In this document: piece by piece, positions 41,523 through 49,914 of the stretch
Layout: each line of letters begins with the position of its first letter
Position numbering within the stretch: the first letter of the stretch is position 1
Source of the DNA: Candidatus Bathyarchaeota archaeon
GTDB taxonomy: Archaea > Thermoproteota > Bathyarchaeia > Bathyarchaeales > Bathycorpusculaceae
NCBI GenBank assembly: GCA_026014465.1
Contig: JAOZID010000010.1
Span: forward strand, 1,398,303 to 1,462,302
Reading direction: 5' to 3'
Length of the DNA: 64,000 nt
The notes under the pieces: generated by a model
What the model saw: only the letters and a program-made list of their open reading frames with translations
What the model was told of the DNA's origin: nothing
Database searches by the model: none
Translations under genes and position numbers: made by a program

Positions 41523-42601
41523 CCCCCTCGGGCAACCAGGGTTTTTTCGACGCTGAAGAAGAGAAGCGAAAATACAAAAAAATAGTTCTAAGAAGAGTTC
41601 TCTTCCTGATTTTCTGCGTGGTTTTGCTTTTTTTCATAGCGGGCATCTCTTTGGCTCTTGGCTCGGCTGACATGACTTTTCTGGACGCCTACGCCGCAAT
41701 ATTTGGCAGAGCCTTTCCCGACTGGTTCCAAGTAAGCACCATAGCTGACACTGTTGTTTGGCACCTACGCCTACCCCGTATCCTATTAGCCATCATGGCA
41801 GGTGCAACATTGGCAATGTCAGGCTCCACCACCCAAGCAATCCTAAGAAACCCCCTTGCAACCCCCTACACCTTAGGCGTTTCCGCAGGCGCAGGCTTAG
41901 GCGCAGCAATCGGCATCATCATGGGCAGCGGCATAACCGACGGGCCCTTCCTGATAATTGGCAACGCCTTCCTGTTCTCCCTAATCCCCGTCGCAGTAAT
42001 CCTGCTGATGGTTAAACGCAAAGGCGCCGCACCTGAAACCATAATCCTAGCGGGCATAGCGGTTATGTACATTTTCTCTGCTTCCACCACGATACTGCAG
42101 TATTTTGCTGAAGCTAACGCCGTTAGCGCCACGGTGTTTTGGTTGGTTGGGGATTTGTCGCGAGCCGCATGGTGGCAGCTACCCTACATTCTAGCTGTAC
42201 TGGTTATCTGCTTTACAATTAATTTCCGTTTGTCTTGGGACCTTAACACCATGAAAATGGGAGACGACTCCTCCAAGAGCCTAGGCGTAGAAGTAGACCG
42301 CGTCCGCACAATTACGCTGTTAACTGCCTGCTTCTCCACCGCCACCGTTGTTAGCTTCACAGGCGCCATAGGATTCATCTGCCTAGTTGCTCCTCACATC
42401 TGCCGCGCCATAATCGGCACTGACGAGCGGTTCTTGCTAGTTGCCTCCAGCCTCTTTGGAGCAGTTTTGCTGCTCTTCGCCGACATCGTAGCTAGACGCC
42501 TTCTTGCACCCATCGTGCTGCCCGTAGGTGCCATAACCGCGTTTCTAGGCGGACCACTGCTGCTGTATTTGCTCCTGAGAAAAAAACGAGCCGCTCGCTA
42601 A
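41501..42601 (+). CDS. ABC transporter permease, FecCD/BtuC family
   Basis: 366 residues with about ten membrane segments. Family motifs include HLRLPRILLAIMAGATLAMSG, QAILRNPLATPYTLGVSAGA and GFICLVAPHICRAIIG with the L-loop that contacts the ATPase. The N-terminal soluble segment of about 30 residues is longer than usual. It pairs with the ATPase at 38.3 kb and the dockerin-fused binding protein. The start overlaps the end of the methyltransferase gene. Confidence 0.93.
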   Translation: MVDQNPITPSGNQGFFDAEEEKRKYKKIVLRRVLFLIFCVVLLFFIAGISLALGSADMTFLDAYAAIFGRAFPDWFQVSTIADTVVWHLRLPRILLAIMAGATLAMSGSTTQAILRNPLATPYTLGVSAGAGLGAAIGIIMGSGITDGPFLIIGNAFLFSLIPVAVILLMVKRKGAAPETIILAGIAVMYIFSASTTILQYFAEANAVSATVFWLVGDLSRAAWWQLPYILAVLVICFTINFRLSWDLNTMKMGDDSSKSLGVEVDRVRTITLLTACFSTATVVSFTGAIGFICLVAPHICRAIIGTDERFLLVASSLFGAVLLLFADIVARRLLAPIVLPVGAITAFLGGPLLLYLLLRKKRAAR

Positions 42602-42820
42602 AGTGGTAAACCAAAGAGTACACCTACCCCTGCTCATTTTGCATTAAACTTGGCAATGTTTAGTTTGGCTTGGAGCCGTTTTTTCCTTGTTTTTTGGTGT
42701 GTTCGACCAGAAAAGGTCTGTTTTTCCACGTGTTTTTCAGTGAGTTTAAGTGTTTTTGGCAAAAATTTAAAAGCGTTTTTCGTGCAAATGAAATATTACG
42801 GCAAATAGGAGAATGAAATT

Positions 42821-45385
42821 GTGAGTTTTAATTTAGATAAGGGAACCCTACGTTTCAGTAAACTTTTCGCTGTTGCTGCTGCGCTTCTTTTGGTGTCTTC
42901 AATTTTTGCTGCTGTTTCCCCTGCTACGGCTCAGGATGGCGCTGATACCTATCTGGCTTTGGCTGTTTCTCCCGACCCTGTTGGCACTGGACAAACCCTC
43001 TACGTTGTCTTTTGGCTTACTGTCTATCCTCCGACTGCTGCAGGTGCTGGTGGTGACCGATGGCGAGGCATGGAAGTTACAATCTGGAAGCCTGATGGAA
43101 GCATGGAAACCCGTGGACCTTTCACATCTGACCCTGTTGGCGGCGCATACCTGCTCTACACTCCCGACCAAGTTGGCACCTACTCTTTCCAGGCTAGTTT
43201 TCCTGGTCAAACCTTAGAAGCTGGTGAGAATCCTCAACCCGCAGGATTGCCCTATGTTGGCACCTACTTTAAACCAAGCACAAGCGACGTTGTTGATGTA
43301 ACAGTTCAATCCACGCCTGTCGAGTCGTGGCCCCAAGCTGATTTGCCCTCTGGATACTGGTCGCGTCCCATATCTGCAGATTTGCGTTCTTGGAGTCAAA
43401 TCTCAGGTAACTGGCTTTTGGGCAGATCTAACTATGCTACCGCTGGACGCATCTACAACCCCTACACTACTGCTCCTGAGACCTCGCACGTGGTCTGGAC
43501 AAAAGAGTTGTCCTTTGGCGGGTTAATAGGCGGCGATTTTGGCGAACAAAGCTACTACTCTGGCATAACCTACGAAAACAAGTTCTCGCCCCCCGTGATT
43601 ATGCAGGGCAAACTATACTACAACATATACCCAGCTACGCCGCCCCTATCAGGTTTTGTTTGTGTAGACCTGAGAACTGGCGAGACCGTCTGGACGCAAA
43701 ACGGCACGGGACCAAGCCCAGTTACGTTGTCGCTGGCTGGTTATGGACAAAATGAACCGCGGCTTGCTGAAGGCTACCCCAAACTATCTATGGGCCAAAT
43801 CTTCAACCCTGACACACCCAACCAGCACGGAGGCATACCCTACCTGTGGACCAGCGGAGGAACAGGCGCAACCGCTAGATGGGACGCATACGACGCAGTT
43901 ACAGGCGCATGGCTCTACAGCTTGTCAAACGTAAGCGGCTACACATCAACTTTTGGTCCTAAAGGCGAAATCTTAGGGTACTTGCTTGACGGCGCAGGAC
44001 ACTGGATAGCCATGTGGAACTCCTCCAAGGTTGAAGGTCTTTGGGGTGGAACACAAGGAACCGAAGCTTGGCAGTGGCGACCCCCAATAAACGAGATTCT
44101 TGACGCCAACACAGGCATCGAATGGAACACAACCGTAGCTGGTGTATCTGGACCTAGCGCGTTGAGCATACAACTTGTTGACCCTGAAACCAACATAGTC
44201 ATAGCTGCAGGCGCTGAAGCACCCTTCATAGGCTTTGGCGACAAAGTCTGGTTCGTAGCTTACGACGGCGTAACAGGTGCTCAACTATGGACCCAAGAAG
44301 TCGACATACCCTTCTCGGCGACCCTAGGCGGTCCAGCTTATGGTGCTAACCTTGTTGCAGGCGAAGGCGTCTTTGCTATGTACGAGAAAGAGACCATGCG
44401 TTGGCACATATTTGATATACACAGCGGCGAACTGCTAAGAACCACTGATCCTCGCCCAGGCAGTGACTGGGGCAAATATGTTGAAGGTGGAAACATCGCG
44501 TATGGTAAGCTGTACTCTGCAGGTTATGACGGTTTGATGTGTTGCTGGGACTTGAACAGCGGCGACTTTTTGTGGAGCTACTCTGCAGGCGTTTCTGGTG
44601 AAGAAACCATCTATGGAACTTGGCCTTTGGTTACGGGTCCAATTGCTGACGGTAAAATCTACACCTACACCAACGAGCACTCCCCTGGTTCTCCGTTCTA
44701 CCGCGGCGCTAAGCTACACTGCATAAACGCAGATAACGGCGATGGACTTTGGAGCTTAACAGGCTGGTGGGGACATAACCACTACAGCACAGGCACCCTT
44801 GCCATAGCCGACGGCTACTTGGTTGCCCCCAACTATTACGACGGCCAAATCTACTGCTTTGGCAAAGGACAAACAGTAACGACGGTTTTGGCTTCTCCCA
44901 AAGTTGCATCTAAAGACTCAGCAGTGCTAATCGAAGGCACCGTCCTGGATGATTCCCCTGGCGCTAAAGGCACTCCCGCAATTGCTGACGCATACATGGA
45001 CGCTTGGATGGAGTATCTCTACCAGCAAAAAGCTTGCCCTGAAAACCTTGACGGCGTTCAAGTCAAGCTAACTGCTGTGGATTCAAACGGTAACTCGCAA
45101 GACATCGCAACCGTGACAAGTGATGCATACGGCAAATTCCAGACAATGTGGGCACCTCCAGCAGAAGATGCATACAGCATAGTTGCAACCTTTGAAGGCT
45201 CAGGCTCGTACTTTGGCTCTTACGACGAAACAGCACTTGGTGTATGCACAGCAACTGGACAACTTGCAGACAACAGTGACGCTGGATTCATGGACTTACC
45301 CACAGGCGCATGGGTGCTTGGCATAATCGTCATCATCCTGCTGCTCGTAGCCGTGGCAATGCTACTCCTAAAACGCAACAGCTAA
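42821..45385 (+). CDS. Large secreted PQQ-type beta-propeller surface protein
   Basis: 854 residues, GTG start behind GGAGAATGAAATT. The signal peptide is near residues 13-37 (LFAVAAALLLVSSIFAAVSP, cleavage at ATA-Q). An N-terminal Ig-like region (LALAVSPDPVGTGQTLYVVF) precedes propeller blades with FVCVDLRTGETVWTQNG, YDGVTGAQLWTQEVD and CWDLNSGDFLWSYSA. A second Ig-like domain (SSKVASKDSAVLIEGT-like) and a C-terminal membrane anchor (GIIVIILLLVAVAMLLLKR) follow. The 219-base upstream region and the strong features suggest high expression. It could be a cell-surface or S-layer-associated protein. Ligand unknown. Confidence 0.75.
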   Translation: MSFNLDKGTLRFSKLFAVAAALLLVSSIFAAVSPATAQDGADTYLALAVSPDPVGTGQTLYVVFWLTVYPPTAAGAGGDRWRGMEVTIWKPDGSMETRGPFTSDPVGGAYLLYTPDQVGTYSFQASFPGQTLEAGENPQPAGLPYVGTYFKPSTSDVVDVTVQSTPVESWPQADLPSGYWSRPISADLRSWSQISGNWLLGRSNYATAGRIYNPYTTAPETSHVVWTKELSFGGLIGGDFGEQSYYSGITYENKFSPPVIMQGKLYYNIYPATPPLSGFVCVDLRTGETVWTQNGTGPSPVTLSLAGYGQNEPRLAEGYPKLSMGQIFNPDTPNQHGGIPYLWTSGGTGATARWDAYDAVTGAWLYSLSNVSGYTSTFGPKGEILGYLLDGAGHWIAMWNSSKVEGLWGGTQGTEAWQWRPPINEILDANTGIEWNTTVAGVSGPSALSIQLVDPETNIVIAAGAEAPFIGFGDKVWFVAYDGVTGAQLWTQEVDIPFSATLGGPAYGANLVAGEGVFAMYEKETMRWHIFDIHSGELLRTTDPRPGSDWGKYVEGGNIAYGKLYSAGYDGLMCCWDLNSGDFLWSYSAGVSGEETIYGTWPLVTGPIADGKIYTYTNEHSPGSPFYRGAKLHCINADNGDGLWSLTGWWGHNHYSTGTLAIADGYLVAPNYYDGQIYCFGKGQTVTTVLASPKVASKDSAVLIEGTVLDDSPGAKGTPAIADAYMDAWMEYLYQQKACPENLDGVQVKLTAVDSNGNSQDIATVTSDAYGKFQTMWAPPAEDAYSIVATFEGSGSYFGSYDETALGVCTATGQLADNSDAGFMDLPTGAWVLGIIVIILLLVAVAMLLLKRNS

Positions 45386-45390
45386 ACCCT

Positions 45391-45422
45391 CCCTTCTTTT
45401 TTGTTTTCTGTTCTCTTTTTTC
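45391..45422 (+). terminator. T-rich terminator after the large surface protein gene
   Basis: CCTTCTTTTTTGTTTTC followed by further T runs, immediately after the stop. Confidence 0.45.
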
Positions 45423-45498
45423 GTTGCTGGGAATGCTTGTTTTTCATCATAAACCTTATTGGATTGGTTACCACACGTATTTGTGGTGATTTATAGAG

Positions 45499-46092
45499 AT
45501 GTCTTCAGATGAAGATCCTGAATGGCGTAAACGACGGCGTTCTATGTTTGGCAATGACCCCTTCTTTGGTGATATCGACAGGGTTTTTCATGAGATGGAG
45601 AAGATGATGGAATCTGAGTTCAAGAATTTCACTGATAAGGTTCCAAAAGACTATGTTAAGGAACGTAAACTTCCTGATGGAAGCACTGCCAAAGAGTTTG
45701 GTCCTTTTGTGTATGGTTATAGCATGAAGATTGGTCCTGATGGTAAGCCTGAAATCAGCCAGTTTGGCAACATCAAAAAATCTTTGAAGGGTGCGCCGCA
45801 GGTTCGAGAAGAGCGAGAGCCTTTGGTGGATGTGGTTGATACCGAGCAGGCTATACGCGTGGTTGCTGAGCTTCCAGGCGTTGAGAAAACCGACATTAAA
45901 CTGCACGGCACTGAGGATTCGCTAGAGATTACAGTGGACACTGAAGCTTACAAGTACCACAAAGAACTCGATTTGCCCGCCACCGTGAAGGTGAAAGAAG
46001 CCAAATCCACCTACAAAAACGGCGTGCTCGAAGTGGTTTTGCCTAAAACCCAAGCTTCCAAACCCAAAGGCGAAGAAATCGGCATAGAGTAA
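45499..46092 (+). CDS. Small heat shock protein (Hsp20/alpha-crystallin)
   Basis: 197 residues. The alpha-crystallin domain spans about residues 105-190: EPLVDVVDTEQAIRVVAELP, then YKYHKELDLPATVKV, and KNGVLEVVLPK, the conserved GVLEV-type edge. The N-terminal arm is charged with a DPFFGDIDRVFHEM amphipathic segment. It is an ATP-independent holdase acting in the cytoplasm. The family's usual size is 140-170, so the N-terminal arm is longer. There is no gene partner nearby. Confidence 0.9.
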   Translation: MSSDEDPEWRKRRRSMFGNDPFFGDIDRVFHEMEKMMESEFKNFTDKVPKDYVKERKLPDGSTAKEFGPFVYGYSMKIGPDGKPEISQFGNIKKSLKGAPQVREEREPLVDVVDTEQAIRVVAELPGVEKTDIKLHGTEDSLEITVDTEAYKYHKELDLPATVKVKEAKSTYKNGVLEVVLPKTQASKPKGEEIGIE

Positions 46093-46098
46093 ACAAAC

Positions 46099-46125
46099 GT
46101 TTTTTTCTTTCTTTGCCCTTTTTTG
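46099..46125 (+). terminator. T-rich tract after hsp20
   Basis: TTTTTTTCTTTCTTTGCCCTTTTTTG follows the stop and precedes the next gene; consistent with archaeal T-tract termination. Confidence 0.4.
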
Positions 46126-46134
46126 TGCTGTGCC

Positions 46135-46551
46135 ATGTCAAACAATAACGCTGCAGAGCTTGACACTTTAAACAGTATATGCCGCCAAGCCAAAGCCGAA
46201 GGCAAACTCAGCGGAACCAGCCTAACCGCGTTGTACGACCTTTTCGGAGCGCGCTTCACCAAAGCCTTAGAAGCCCTCAAAGAAAACCGCGTAAAAAAAT
46301 ACGTCTTCAAACCCAGCAACAAAACCGCATGGATAGTCATAGGCAGAGAACGCGAATACCTGCTCATGCCCGAAGCTGAATTTTGCACCTGCGACGACTT
46401 CTACTTTCGCGTACTAGACAAACAAGTCCACCTCTGCTACCACCTCATCGCACAAAAAATAGCCCGCAACCTAAACTGGTACCAAATCATAGACACACCC
46501 GACCAACTCTACCCCACCCTCATGAAAGAATGGAAAAAAGCATCAACTTAA
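46135..46551 (+). CDS. SWIM zinc-finger protein
   Basis: 138 residues from ATG 46135. The C-terminal half contains FCTCDDFYFRVL ... VHLCYH, a CxC-x14-CxH zinc motif of SWIM domains. The first 60 residues are helical (RFTKALEALKENRVKKYVFK). Archaeal small SWIM proteins are related to those acting with RadA-type recombinases and to metal-binding DNA proteins; which applies here is unknown. A stop codon is shared with a TATA-like CTTAAATA that may serve the next small gene. Confidence 0.75.
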   Translation: MSNNNAAELDTLNSICRQAKAEGKLSGTSLTALYDLFGARFTKALEALKENRVKKYVFKPSNKTAWIVIGREREYLLMPEAEFCTCDDFYFRVLDKQVHLCYHLIAQKIARNLNWYQIIDTPDQLYPTLMKEWKKAST

Positions 46552-46595
46552 ATACCTAAACACCACATGATACTTCCTGATTAGGAGACAAACCA

Positions 46596-46721
46596 ATGGA
46601 ACTAGGAGCATATTTCCAGATTCTCATCGGCGTCTTGATGACTTGCACTTTTGCGTCTTTAGCCTTGATTTTCCTAAAAGCCCACTACAACAGCGAAGAA
46701 GAAAGCCAACGCGAAGACTAA
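46596..46721 (+). CDS. Small single-pass membrane protein (41 residues)
   Basis: A 41-residue frame reading MELGAYFQILIGVLMTCTFA, then SLALIFLKAHYNSEEESQRE and a final D. It has one membrane segment and an acidic cytoplasmic tail. AGGAG lies nine bases before the ATG and a TATA-like CTTAAATA lies about 42 bases upstream, so it looks like a real small gene. Family not recognised. Confidence 0.55.
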   Translation: MELGAYFQILIGVLMTCTFASLALIFLKAHYNSEEESQRED

Positions 46722-46735
46722 CCTCTTTTCCGTTT

Positions 46736-47044
46736 TCAGATTTTTCTGCGCAAAACCCCAAACATGACAGCCATAGCTACGGCTACCGCAACACCAATTA
46801 GGATTAGCCATGGCGCGTCAGGTCCACTGCCAAAAACCAAGGGTATGGGTCCTATGAAAATGACTGCTCCTGTGCTTACTGAGCTGCCTTCGCCACCGGC
46901 CATGCTTGAAGCAGCCAAAAGCGTTATGCCAACAAAGATTATAGCAAAACCCGCCATGAACAGTAGGGGCAGCTTGCTGTATTTTTCAAAGCCTTCTGGA
47001 GCTTGCTGGGTTCTTGCTGCTGTTGTTTGTTTGGGTGTTTGCAT
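46736..47044 (-). CDS. DUF131 membrane protein, copy 1
   Basis: 102 residues with two membrane segments (LLFMAGFAIIFVGITLLAAS and LILIGVAVAVAMAVMFGVL). Between them is the family signature GAVIFIGPIPLVFGSGP. The N-terminal tail of about 25 residues is soluble and Gln/Thr-rich. DUF131 (TIGR00304) is an archaeal family of unknown function. It lies 10 bases downstream of its paralogue in a two-gene unit. Confidence 0.8.
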   Translation of the reverse strand: MQTPKQTTAARTQQAPEGFEKYSKLPLLFMAGFAIIFVGITLLAASSMAGGEGSSVSTGAVIFIGPIPLVFGSGPDAPWLILIGVAVAVAMAVMFGVLRRKI

Positions 47045-47054
47045 GTTTGTTTTT

Positions 47055-47315
47055 TCACCTCAAGAGGAAGTGGTAAATTATCATGGCGGCAATTGAAAGG
47101 GCGGTGAGGGCGACTGCGAGTTTTAGGATGGTTTGGGTGCTGGTTTTGTCTGAGCCAAAAACGATGGGTATGGGACCAATCATTATGACGCCTGCCGCTT
47201 TGGTTTTGTCCTCTCCTGTTTGCCTAACCGTCATCAGCACAGCCGCCACTACAACAACGGCGATGCCCACGAAAACCAGAAGCGTACCTAGACTCTGCAA
47301 AACCTCTGCTTCCAC
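47055..47315 (-). CDS. DUF131 membrane protein, copy 2
   Basis: 86 residues: first membrane segment VFVGIAVVVVAAVLMTV, signature GVIMIGPIPIVFGSDK, second segment LAVALTALSIAAMIIYHFLL. Its motif is nearly identical to copy 1, while the tails differ, so the two probably arose by duplication and may form a hetero-oligomer. Function is unknown for the family. Confidence 0.8.
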   Translation of the reverse strand: MEAEVLQSLGTLLVFVGIAVVVVAAVLMTVRQTGEDKTKAAGVIMIGPIPIVFGSDKTSTQTILKLAVALTALSIAAMIIYHFLLR

Positions 47316-47447
47316 ACTGTTTCCTCTCGCGTGTTCTTGTTACTTTATGTTAGGGGCGGTTTATAGGTTGAGCGAAACCTGTTGTTGTTTGATGGAATTT
47401 GTGTTTGGGGCTGCAAACAATTTTAAGTTAAGCTTTGTTTAGTTGTT

Positions 47448-48620
47448 GTGGCAATCTTGATGACTTTGGATGATATTATTGCGCTTATTCTTCAACAGCG
47501 TCCCGAGCTTACTGAAGAGCAAATCCGCAACCGACTCTCCGTGGCAAGGGACATGACAGGCGGCTTAATCGCCGACGAATCCTTAGGACGCATGATTGCC
47601 GCAGAACTAACCGTGGATATCCCACAAGAAAACGGCACCTTCAAACCCAAACTATCCATCGGGCACATGGTTGAAGGCTTATACAACGCCACCGTAACAG
47701 GACGCGTCGTCGCGGTTTATCCCGTGAAAACCTTTGATGGCGCACGTTCAGGCAAGCTGGCAAGCGTGGTCATCGTGGATAACGACGGCGTTTTACGCGT
47801 TGTTTTGTGGGGCGAAAAAACCGACCTAGTCGAGTCAGGCGATTTGCAGGTGGGCACTATTGCAAAGTTTGCTCATGGCTACACCAAAGCCGACCGATAC
47901 ACAAACGTGGAACTACACATGGGCGACCGCTCACGCGTAGACACCAACCTGGAACACATAAACCAAGACGACTACCCCGACATAACCAAATTCACCACCC
48001 CCCTTTCCGAGTTATCCGTTGACCAAAAAAACGTGCATCTAACAGGCACAGTTGTTGATGTTTTTGGTTCTTCAACGTTTGCTAAAAGTGACCAAAGCGA
48101 AGGCAAAGTCCTGCGCGCGAAAATTGCTGACGACTCAGGCGAGGTGGTGGTTGTTTTTTGGAACGAAAAAGCCCAAGAGTTAGAGTTATGCATCAAAAAA
48201 GACGCCAAACTGGTGTTGGTTAACGCGCGCCCAAAGCCCAGTCAAGACGGCGGCGTGGAAGTTCATGTTGACTCTTCCACTTGGGTAAGCATAATGGCAG
48301 TGCAAAAGCCCCCCCAAACAATAGTTAGCCTAACTGAAGGCGAAGACGACATCTGCGTTGAAGGCGAAGTCTCCACCCCGCCAGCCTGCAAAGAAGTAAC
48401 CACCTCCAAAGGCGAAACCGTCAAACTCTGCACGTTTGATTTGCGAGATGAAACAGGAGAAATCACCGTCACCGCTTGGAGGCAACACGCAGAAACCGCC
48501 GACAACTTAGCAGCTGGAGACAAAATCCGCATAGACAACGTGTACGTCAAAAAAAGTTACATGGGAGAAAAGTTGGAGTTGTCGACGCGGTCAGCGACGA
48601 CTATATTGTTGCTTAGCTAA
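47448..48620 (+). CDS. Replication protein A (single-stranded DNA-binding, three OB folds)
   Basis: 390 residues; GTG start at 47448, with ATG 47460 (MTLDDIIALILQ) as the likely alternative. An N-terminal helical region (1-65) precedes three OB folds: GLYNATVTGRVVAVYPVKTF (about 75-175), KNVHLTGTVVDVFGSSTFA (200-290) and DDICVEGEVSTPPACKEVTT (300-390). There is no C-terminal zinc finger, in contrast to the RPA41-like proteins of some Euryarchaeota. It binds single-stranded DNA in replication and repair. Its last bases overlap the convergent dehydrogenase gene. Confidence 0.88.
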   Translation: MAILMTLDDIIALILQQRPELTEEQIRNRLSVARDMTGGLIADESLGRMIAAELTVDIPQENGTFKPKLSIGHMVEGLYNATVTGRVVAVYPVKTFDGARSGKLASVVIVDNDGVLRVVLWGEKTDLVESGDLQVGTIAKFAHGYTKADRYTNVELHMGDRSRVDTNLEHINQDDYPDITKFTTPLSELSVDQKNVHLTGTVVDVFGSSTFAKSDQSEGKVLRAKIADDSGEVVVVFWNEKAQELELCIKKDAKLVLVNARPKPSQDGGVEVHVDSSTWVSIMAVQKPPQTIVSLTEGEDDICVEGEVSTPPACKEVTTSKGETVKLCTFDLRDETGEITVTAWRQHAETADNLAAGDKIRIDNVYVKKSYMGEKLELSTRSATTILLLS

Positions 48621-49632
48621 TTTTTGCAGCTATGGCATCTGCCATGTCGGTGGTGCTTGCTTCTCCGCCTAGGTCCTTTGTTTTGACTTTGCCTTCGCTT
48701 AGAACAGCTGTTACGGCGTCTTCGATTTTCTTTGCTGCGGTTTTTTCTCCAAGGTGGTCAAGCATCATGGAGGCTGCCATTATGATGGCGGTGGGGTTGA
48801 CTTTGTTTTGTCCGGTGTATTTTGGTGCGGAGCCGTGGACGGGTTCGAACATGCTGTAGGTATCTCCGATGTTTGCACCTGCGGCTAAGCCTAAGCCGCC
48901 TGTGACTTGCGCTGCTTCATCTGAGAGGATGTCGCCAAAGAGGTTGGTGGTTACTATTACGTCAAAGTTTTCGGGTTTTTTGATGAGTTGCATGGCGGCG
49001 GCGTCGATGTGTTGGTCATCTACGGTTACGTCGGGGTACTTGGGGGCTAAGGCTTTGACTGCGTCTTTGAAAATGCCATCGGTGATGCGCAAGATGTTGC
49101 CCTTGTGGACGTATGTGAGGTGTTTTTTGCGTTTCTGGGCGAGTTTGAATGAGTATTCGGCTACGCGTGTGGAAGCTTCCGTCGTGATTATGCGGTACGC
49201 GACGCTAACGCCCTTGGCGGCAAGAAATTCTACGCCTGAGTACATGCCCTCAGTGTTTTCCCGCACCACCACAAAATCTAAGTCGGGCTTTAGGGATTCA
49301 AGGTTAGGGTAGCTTTTGCAGGGACGCACGTTCGCGTATAAGTTGAAGATTTTGCGGATTTTCACGGCTGCACTCACGGGCGCGCCGGGTTCTTCGGGGG
49401 TGGTCATGGGGCCTTTGAGGCATGTGTCGGTTTTTTTAAGCAAGTTGACTGTTTCGTCGGGCAAGTTGGTGCCATATTTTTCTATGCAGTGAAAACCTGC
49501 TTCTCCGTATTGGAGGTCTAGTTTGAAGTCGCTGGTTTCCTGTACTTTTTCAAGAACCTTCACGGTGGCTTGGGTAATTTCTGGTCCTATGCCATCGCCT
49601 TTGAGAACTGCTATACTGTAAGTTTTAGACAT
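48613..49632 (-). CDS. Isocitrate/isopropylmalate/homoisocitrate-family dehydrogenase
   Basis: 339 residues. Motifs of the beta-decarboxylating dehydrogenases: AVLKGDGIGPEITQ at residues 8-21, FNLYANVRPCKSYPNLES with the substrate Arg, VVRENTEGMYSGVE, and TTNLFGDILSDEAAQVTGGL with metal-binding Asp. GSAPKYTGQNKVNP contacts the nicotinamide. The family includes LeuB, AksF and homoisocitrate dehydrogenase, which sequence motifs alone do not separate. A lysW-type lysine cluster lies about 6 kb away, which favours homoisocitrate dehydrogenase of the alpha-aminoadipate route, but leucine synthesis remains possible. Confidence 0.85.
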   Translation of the reverse strand: MSKTYSIAVLKGDGIGPEITQATVKVLEKVQETSDFKLDLQYGEAGFHCIEKYGTNLPDETVNLLKKTDTCLKGPMTTPEEPGAPVSAAVKIRKIFNLYANVRPCKSYPNLESLKPDLDFVVVRENTEGMYSGVEFLAAKGVSVAYRIITTEASTRVAEYSFKLAQKRKKHLTYVHKGNILRITDGIFKDAVKALAPKYPDVTVDDQHIDAAAMQLIKKPENFDVIVTTNLFGDILSDEAAQVTGGLGLAAGANIGDTYSMFEPVHGSAPKYTGQNKVNPTAIIMAASMMLDHLGEKTAAKKIEDAVTAVLSEGKVKTKDLGGEASTTDMADAIAAKIS

Positions 49633-49744
49633 GGAAACGTTTCACCTCTGTTGTATTCTGCTGGCTTGTAGATATTTCTTTTTAGTAAAAACCGCCTGTT
49701 TGAAGCTAAGGCACGTTCGCGGTTTGGCTTTTTGTTGCAAGGTT

Positions 49745-49763
49745 CTATAGACCCCCCTCCCCC
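49745..49763. repeat. CTATAGA-C6-TCCCCC motif, copy 2
   Basis: CTATAGA followed by six C, T and five C, about 113-131 bases upstream of the start of the minus-strand dehydrogenase gene. It matches the motif at 8802-8822, which is about 123-143 bases upstream of copA. The surrounding 282-base divergent gap holds no gene. Confidence 0.4.
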
Positions 49764-49914
49764 TATGGTTTCTGCATAGAATTAAAATTTGGAGCCTAAT
49801 AGGCTGCTGATAGGTTGGTGTTTTTGGGTGGGTTTGTTGTTAGTCTGGATACATAAGTGTTTTATATTAATACATAATACTGCATCCTATGGTGCATGAT
49901 GGAGAGCACATGAA

